Shown here in pieces: positions 7,167 through 10,149 of a stretch of 10,149 nucleotides of DNA. This DNA comes from Pseudomonadota bacterium. Its GTDB lineage: Bacteria; Pseudomonadota; Gammaproteobacteria; Pseudomonadales; Halieaceae. The position numbers were made by a program, and so were the translations under genes. The notes below the pieces were generated by a model that ran no database searches, was not told the DNA's origin, and worked only from the letters and a program-made list of their open reading frames with translations. The DNA is taken from positions 1 through 10,149 of the forward strand of contig JAUVBI010000101.1 of the NCBI GenBank assembly GCA_030591305.1. Reading direction: 5' to 3'. Every line of letters starts with the position of its first letter. Positions within the stretch are counted from its first letter, which is position 1.

Positions 7167-7547
7167 ATGAATATCACTTCCCCAAGGCAGCTTTTGATAT
7201 CGGCAACTTCAGTCCTGTTATTCAGCTCAACACTCTGGGCTGCTTCAATTCCAGATGCCGCAGTAGACCAGAAAACGGCAATCGATCATATGCACCACAA
7301 ATTACATGATGAGCAGGCGGCCTACAAGACAGCAGAGGCCCAGGCGCTGACAGAGCTTAATGAGATGACTGTTCAGGAGGGCGTAAAGGCTGAAGATATT
7401 AATGCCAAGATTGATGTACTAATGGCCGCAAAGACACAAATTCTCTACCTCCGGTATGCCCACCTGGTCGAAATGCGCACCATTCTCAGCGACGAGCAAA
7501 AGGTGGGCTACGACAAGGGTGTACTGGGGCGCTCTGCGGTTAAATAG
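7167..7547 (+). CDS. Small exported helical protein, Spy/CpxP/metal-resistance-like
   Basis: A 126-residue protein with a signal peptide (basic MNITSPRQ, hydrophobic LLISATSVLLFSS, cleavage most likely after LWA at residue 25). The mature part is predicted to be almost entirely helical. It has the pattern INAKIDVLMAAKTQILYLRY (79-98), a helix, then TILSDEQK (105-112), which resembles the LTxxQ region of Spy/CpxP and heavy-metal-resistance periplasmic proteins (PF13801 type). Such proteins act as envelope chaperones or metal and stress sensors; the His-rich patch HMHHKLH (41-47) could bind metal but is only suggestive. The ATG at 7167 has AAAGGAG (7151-7157) 9 nt upstream. The ATG at 7159 opens only a three-codon frame, and the longer reading from 7032 has no support. 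It diverges from the selenoprotein gene over 135 nt. The family call is moderate; a coding gene is near certain. Confidence 0.7.
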   Translation: MNITSPRQLLISATSVLLFSSTLWAASIPDAAVDQKTAIDHMHHKLHDEQAAYKTAEAQALTELNEMTVQEGVKAEDINAKIDVLMAAKTQILYLRYAHLVEMRTILSDEQKVGYDKGVLGRSAVK

Positions 7548-7561
7548 GCCGTGGCAGCGGG

Positions 7562-8011
7562 TCAGGCCGTTTTCCTGTTTACTTCCAGCTCCTGGGAGTA
7601 GAAGTTATCCAGCACGGTAATTATCTTGTCGCTGGATTTGTGTATGTTGCCGATAGGCGGCAAGCGCTTCCGGCTTGGATAGAAATATTCCAGCTGATTT
7701 CCACGGTAAATTGGCCCGATGATTTGAATGCAGTCCTGTAGTTCCTGGCACTCACTGCACAGCTCGCAGATACCCAGATCTACGGCCCGTTGCCAGGCGA
7801 TTTCCAAATCGTGGCCAATTTCACGCAGGCCATTCTCATCCACTCCGCGAAAATATAAATAAGACTTTAGCGACAGTTCAACCGCATGAAGGAACAGGTA
7901 GTAGACCGGTAGCGGTGCATCCAGTTGCTGCGGCCCGGTATTGAGTTTTTCGGCGCTTTTATGGAACCCCTTTGCAGCCGTTAACAGGCCTGTGTGGTTA
8001 TGTAAACTCAT
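7562..8011 (-). CDS. Stand-alone HEPN-like domain protein
   Basis: A 149-residue soluble, helical protein. The segment PVYYLFLHAVELSLKSYLYF (35-54), followed by RGVDENGLREIGHDLEIAWQ (55-74), matches the pattern of small HEPN-like proteins: a hydrophobic E-x-x-L-K-x-Y/F-L helix, a charged loop, then G-H-D-L. The R-E-I-G-H spacing is shorter than the RNase Rx4-6H motif of toxin HEPNs, so RNase activity is doubtful. A cysteine cluster, ICELCSECQELQDC, follows at about residues 81-94. I chose the ATG at 8011 over that at 8017 because GGTGA (8022-8018) lies 6 nt before the former and abuts the latter; the difference is two residues. No partner nucleotidyltransferase is adjacent, as would be expected for a MNT/HEPN toxin-antitoxin pair. 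It converges on the Spy-like gene with 14 nt between stops. Function unknown. Confidence 0.72.
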   Translation of the reverse strand: MSLHNHTGLLTAAKGFHKSAEKLNTGPQQLDAPLPVYYLFLHAVELSLKSYLYFRGVDENGLREIGHDLEIAWQRAVDLGICELCSECQELQDCIQIIGPIYRGNQLEYFYPSRKRLPPIGNIHKSSDKIITVLDNFYSQELEVNRKTA

Positions 8012-8116
8012 ATGCATTCACCGTTATGGTCAATTTACGCTGCGATAGTGTAGCCTGCAAAGTAATAACCATTTCCTACAATTGTCACGCGACGAAGCCA
8101 TCAAAAACTCATTGAT

Positions 8117-8130
8117 TTGATGCGGATCAA
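8117..8130. promoter_or_regulatory. FNR/Anr-type operator box
   Basis: TTGATGCGGATCAA is a perfect match to the palindromic FNR/Anr consensus TTGAT-N4-ATCAA. It sits in the 232-nt non-coding stretch 8012-8243, centred 112 nt upstream of the HEPN-like start. A -10-like TATATT (8147-8152) lies on the plus-strand side, where there is no protein gene before the converging DUF934 gene. Its target is therefore uncertain. The rest of this stretch holds no gene I can see. Confidence 0.6.
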
Positions 8131-8195
8131 TATTTCAAAAGTTTGCTATATTTATTCGGAATATAGAAGCTTGTTCTAGCATCCCTTTTTGTTAT

Positions 8196-8213
8196 ATGCG
8201 TCACGTGATGCGT
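8196..8213. repeat. Short imperfect palindrome centred on CACGTG
   Basis: TCACGTGA (8201-8208) is a perfect 8-bp palindrome. With G-T wobbles the pairing extends to 8196-8213. It lies downstream of the DUF934 stop in the non-coding stretch. It could be a protein-binding site or a weak hairpin at the 3' end of the cysI-DUF934 message; there is no T run, so it is not a standard terminator. Confidence 0.3.
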
Positions 8214-8243
8214 CTGTCGGTGAGTTAGGGATAGAGCGCGAGA

Positions 8244-8681
8244 TTAGCCCCTGCGCCTGAACAGCGGCTCGGGCTCGTCGGTAGCGGCCTGGTAGTGTTC
8301 GTCAAATATGGCCAGCTGGGCAAGGGCATCCTCAACAGGATACTCTTCATCGAACTCAAAGCTATCAAATCCGCACCGCTGAAGATAATGTAACTGGTCT
8401 GTAAGAAAGTTACCTGATGCGCGCAACTCGCCGCTATAGCCCCGATCTCGCAACTCCCGGGCGTAGGAAAAACTTCGGCCGTCCATAAAATTACTGAAGT
8501 TAATAACGACCAGGCCAATAACAGCCAAGTCGTCAAAGAGTGGGGCGGGGGGCTCATCCTGTTCCAGTCGCACAGCGGTTGCAGCCTTGCCCGGCAGTGC
8601 CTGCCATTGCTCCAGTGATTTAATGTGGTCCGCGGGCCAGCGGTCTTCCTCAATGACACCCTTGTGGATTAACTCAGGCAT
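8244..8681 (-). CDS. DUF934 domain-containing protein, cysI partner
   Basis: A 145-residue protein that I recognise as DUF934, commonly encoded directly after cysI-type sulfite reductase genes in proteobacteria. The core FSNFMDGRSFSYARELRDRG (62-81), then GELRASGNFLTDQLHYLQRC (84-103) and GFDSFEF, is well kept. The biochemical role is not established; the constant pairing with sulfite reductase suggests a part in sulfate assimilation, perhaps assembly of or electron delivery to the enzyme. The ATG at 8681 is chosen: AAGGAG (8694-8689), within the 3' end of cysI, stands 7 nt upstream, while an in-frame GTG at 8687 would leave only 1 nt. The first 8 nt overlap the end of cysI, so translation is coupled. 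No terminator is clear after it. Confidence 0.9.
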   Translation of the reverse strand: MPELIHKGVIEEDRWPADHIKSLEQWQALPGKAATAVRLEQDEPPAPLFDDLAVIGLVVINFSNFMDGRSFSYARELRDRGYSGELRASGNFLTDQLHYLQRCGFDSFEFDEEYPVEDALAQLAIFDEHYQAATDEPEPLFRRRG

Positions 8682-10149
8682 AAACACGCTCCTTGAACGG
8701 GGCTATCCCCAGACGTTTGTACACGTCCAGAAAACTCTCTTCATCTTTACGCAACTCCACATAGGTGGACAGTACTTTATCGACAACGTCGGGCACATCT
8801 TCGGGCTTAAAGGAGGGCCCGAGAATTTTTGCGATGGCGGCATCTTTTGACTGACTGCCACCCAGACAGATCTGGTAAAACTCCTGGCCTTTTTTATCCA
8901 CCCCCAGAATGCCAATCTGGCCAATGTGATGGTGGCCGCAGGCATTCATACAGCCGCTGATGTTGAGTTCAATGGGGCCCAGATCATACATATAGTCCAT
9001 GTCATCGAAACGGCTTTGCAGTGCCTCGGCGATGGGAATTGATTTGGCGTTGGCCAGCGAACAGTAGTCGCCACCCGGGCAGCAGATCATATCGGTTAGG
9101 TAGCCAATATTGGCGGTCGCGAGGCCAGCTGGCTGTAAGGCCTGCCACAAGCTATAGAGCTTACTCTGGGGGACGTCAGCCAGCACCAGATTTTGTTGGT
9201 GTGTGGTGCGCACTTCCCCGTAGGAGTATGTGTCGGCGAGGTCCGCCACCAACTCCAGTTGCCGGTCGGTAATGTCGCCGGGCACATAACCCGTGGCTTT
9301 AAGAGAAATGTTGACGATCTGGTGGCCAGCCACACGATGCTCAACCGTATTGCGTTTTACCCAATTGGAAAACAGCGGATCAGTATTACACTGCTGTGTA
9401 AGTGCCGCAGCCGATGCAGCTTTATCGATAGTGGAATAGTGCGGTGCGGTAAAAAATGATTTGGCCCGCTCAATTGCTTTTTCGGTAAGCGTTGTCGGGC
9501 CGTTCTTGACGGCGACCCACTCCTGTTCGACGGCTTCCCGGAAGTTATCAACACCCATGGCGCGCACCAGAATTTTTATCCGTGCCTTGTACTTGTTGTC
9601 ACGTCGGCCGTGCTTATTGTATACACGCAAAATGGCTTCAAGATAGGTGAGCAGGTGTTTCTTTTCAAGACCTTCATGAATAACAGAGCCAATGACTGGC
9701 GTTCGACCCAGACCACCGCCAACAATTACCTTGAAACAAATGTCGCCGCCAGCGTTGCTTACAAGTTCAATGCCTATATCGTGGTAGTAAATAGCGGCAC
9801 GGTCTTCGCGGGTGCCACACACGGCGATTTTAAACTTGCGTGGCAAAAAGGCAAATTCTGGATGCAGGGTTGACCACTGACGAATAATTTCGCAGTAGGG
9901 GCGGGGGTCTTCCAGCTCGTCTGTGGCTACACCGGCAAACTGGTCGGTGGTGGTGTTGCGAATACAGTTGCCGCTGGTCTGTATGGCGTGCATCTGGACG
10001 CTGGCCAGGTCTTCGAGAATATCGGGAACCTCCTCAAGCTTTGGCCAATTCAGTTGAATATTCTGGCGTGTGCTGATGTGGGCATAGCCCTTATCGTAGC
10101 GGCGCGTTACCTCTGCCAGTTTGCGCAGCTGCCTGGAGTTGAGCAGGCC
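8674..10149 (-). CDS. cysI: Sulfite reductase hemoprotein (nitrite/sulfite reductase family), N-terminus cut by window edge
   Basis: Assimilatory reduction of sulfite to sulfide, with siroheme coupled to a [4Fe-4S] cluster, in the cytoplasm. The frame is open from the right edge to the stop at 8674-8676, giving 491 visible residues; full-length relatives are about 550, so some 60 N-terminal residues lie outside. An internal ATG at 9993 is not the start, because the sequence before it is clearly family-like: HISTRQNIQLNWPKLEEVPD. Visible motifs: the ferredoxin-like repeats TRQNIQLNW and TTHQQNLVLADV, the siroheme region TSGNCIRNTTTDQFAGVATD, and the cluster cysteines. The latter are C-x5-C in CCPGGDYC (codons at 9081 and 9063) and C-x3-C in SGCMNACGHHH (codons at 8952 and 8940). 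It resembles Pseudomonas CysI, which works without a CysJ flavoprotein next door. A ferredoxin nitrite reductase is possible, but the DUF934 gene downstream argues for sulfite. Confidence 0.94.
   Translation of the reverse strand, partial: GLLNSRQLRKLAEVTRRYDKGYAHISTRQNIQLNWPKLEEVPDILEDLASVQMHAIQTSGNCIRNTTTDQFAGVATDELEDPRPYCEIIRQWSTLHPEFAFLPRKFKIAVCGTREDRAAIYYHDIGIELVSNAGGDICFKVIVGGGLGRTPVIGSVIHEGLEKKHLLTYLEAILRVYNKHGRRDNKYKARIKILVRAMGVDNFREAVEQEWVAVKNGPTTLTEKAIERAKSFFTAPHYSTIDKAASAAALTQQCNTDPLFSNWVKRNTVEHRVAGHQIVNISLKATGYVPGDITDRQLELVADLADTYSYGEVRTTHQQNLVLADVPQSKLYSLWQALQPAGLATANIGYLTDMICCPGGDYCSLANAKSIPIAEALQSRFDDMDYMYDLGPIELNISGCMNACGHHHIGQIGILGVDKKGQEFYQICLGGSQSKDAAIAKILGPSFKPEDVPDVVDKVLSTYVELRKDEESFLDVYKRLGIAPFKERVYA

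Noticed and set aside
7549..7575. GGCC...GGCC-GTTTT as a terminator between the Spy-like and HEPN-like genes
   Set aside because: The stem is only 4 bp with a 14-nt loop and the T run is short, too weak to call.
8012..8243. A tRNA or known small RNA in the non-coding stretch
   Set aside because: No cloverleaf arms, T-loop or CCA-like end are visible, and no resemblance to FnrS or other small RNAs I know.
8225..8659. A 144-residue alternative minus-strand frame overlapping DUF934
   Set aside because: DUF934 motifs and a well-placed ribosome binding site support the other frame; this one has no recognisable features.
1..10149. CRISPR arrays, transposases, phage or defence islands
   Set aside because: No spaced direct repeats and no such proteins appear; apart from the palindrome at 5063-5149 the window looks like core chromosome.

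Overview
The window looks like chromosomal DNA of a gammaproteobacterium. Codon use is even and GC content moderate throughout. The ETF-ubiquinone oxidoreductase, EtfB, EtfA, sulfite reductase and DUF934 proteins resemble their Pseudomonas counterparts as I remember them, and the divergent etfD / etfBA arrangement is also the Pseudomonas one. A marine, Cellvibrionales-like relative is my guess; no rRNA or other lineage marker is present to test it. Almost all of the sequence is coding, and both window edges cut through genes.

Layout. Positions 1-812 (minus) hold most of a YiiX-type permuted papain-fold hydrolase, divergent from a DUF1285 protein (904-1437, plus). DUF1285 converges, with a 2-nt gap, on ETF-ubiquinone oxidoreductase (1440-3092, minus). 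That gene is divergent from the etfB-etfA operon (3366-5044, plus). Together these three genes pass electrons from acyl-CoA and other dehydrogenases to the quinone pool. After etfA comes a perfect 37-bp inverted repeat, probably a REP/MITE-like palindrome now serving as a terminator. It separates etfA from a converging CPA2-type cation:proton antiporter (5152-6327, minus).

The most notable gene is at 6402-7031 (minus). A normal gene finder would split it into two ORFs at an in-frame TGA. The TGA replaces the first cysteine of a W-C-P-Y-C redox motif in a membrane-anchored peroxiredoxin/thioredoxin-fold protein. The reading frame continues intact on both sides. A stem-loop with the features of a bacterial SECIS element starts 9 nt after the TGA. 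I therefore call it one selenoprotein gene of 209 residues with Sec92. A small exported Spy/CpxP-like helical protein (7167-7547, plus) diverges from it.

Positions 7562-8011 (minus) encode a stand-alone HEPN-like protein with a cysteine cluster. Upstream of it is a perfect FNR/Anr-type box (8117-8130) in the 232-nt non-coding stretch 8012-8243. The right end holds cysI, the siroheme/4Fe-4S sulfite reductase (8674 to the edge, minus), overlapping a DUF934 gene (8244-8681, minus); the pair forms an assimilatory sulfur unit. I saw no tRNA, rRNA, CRISPR array, transposase or phage gene.
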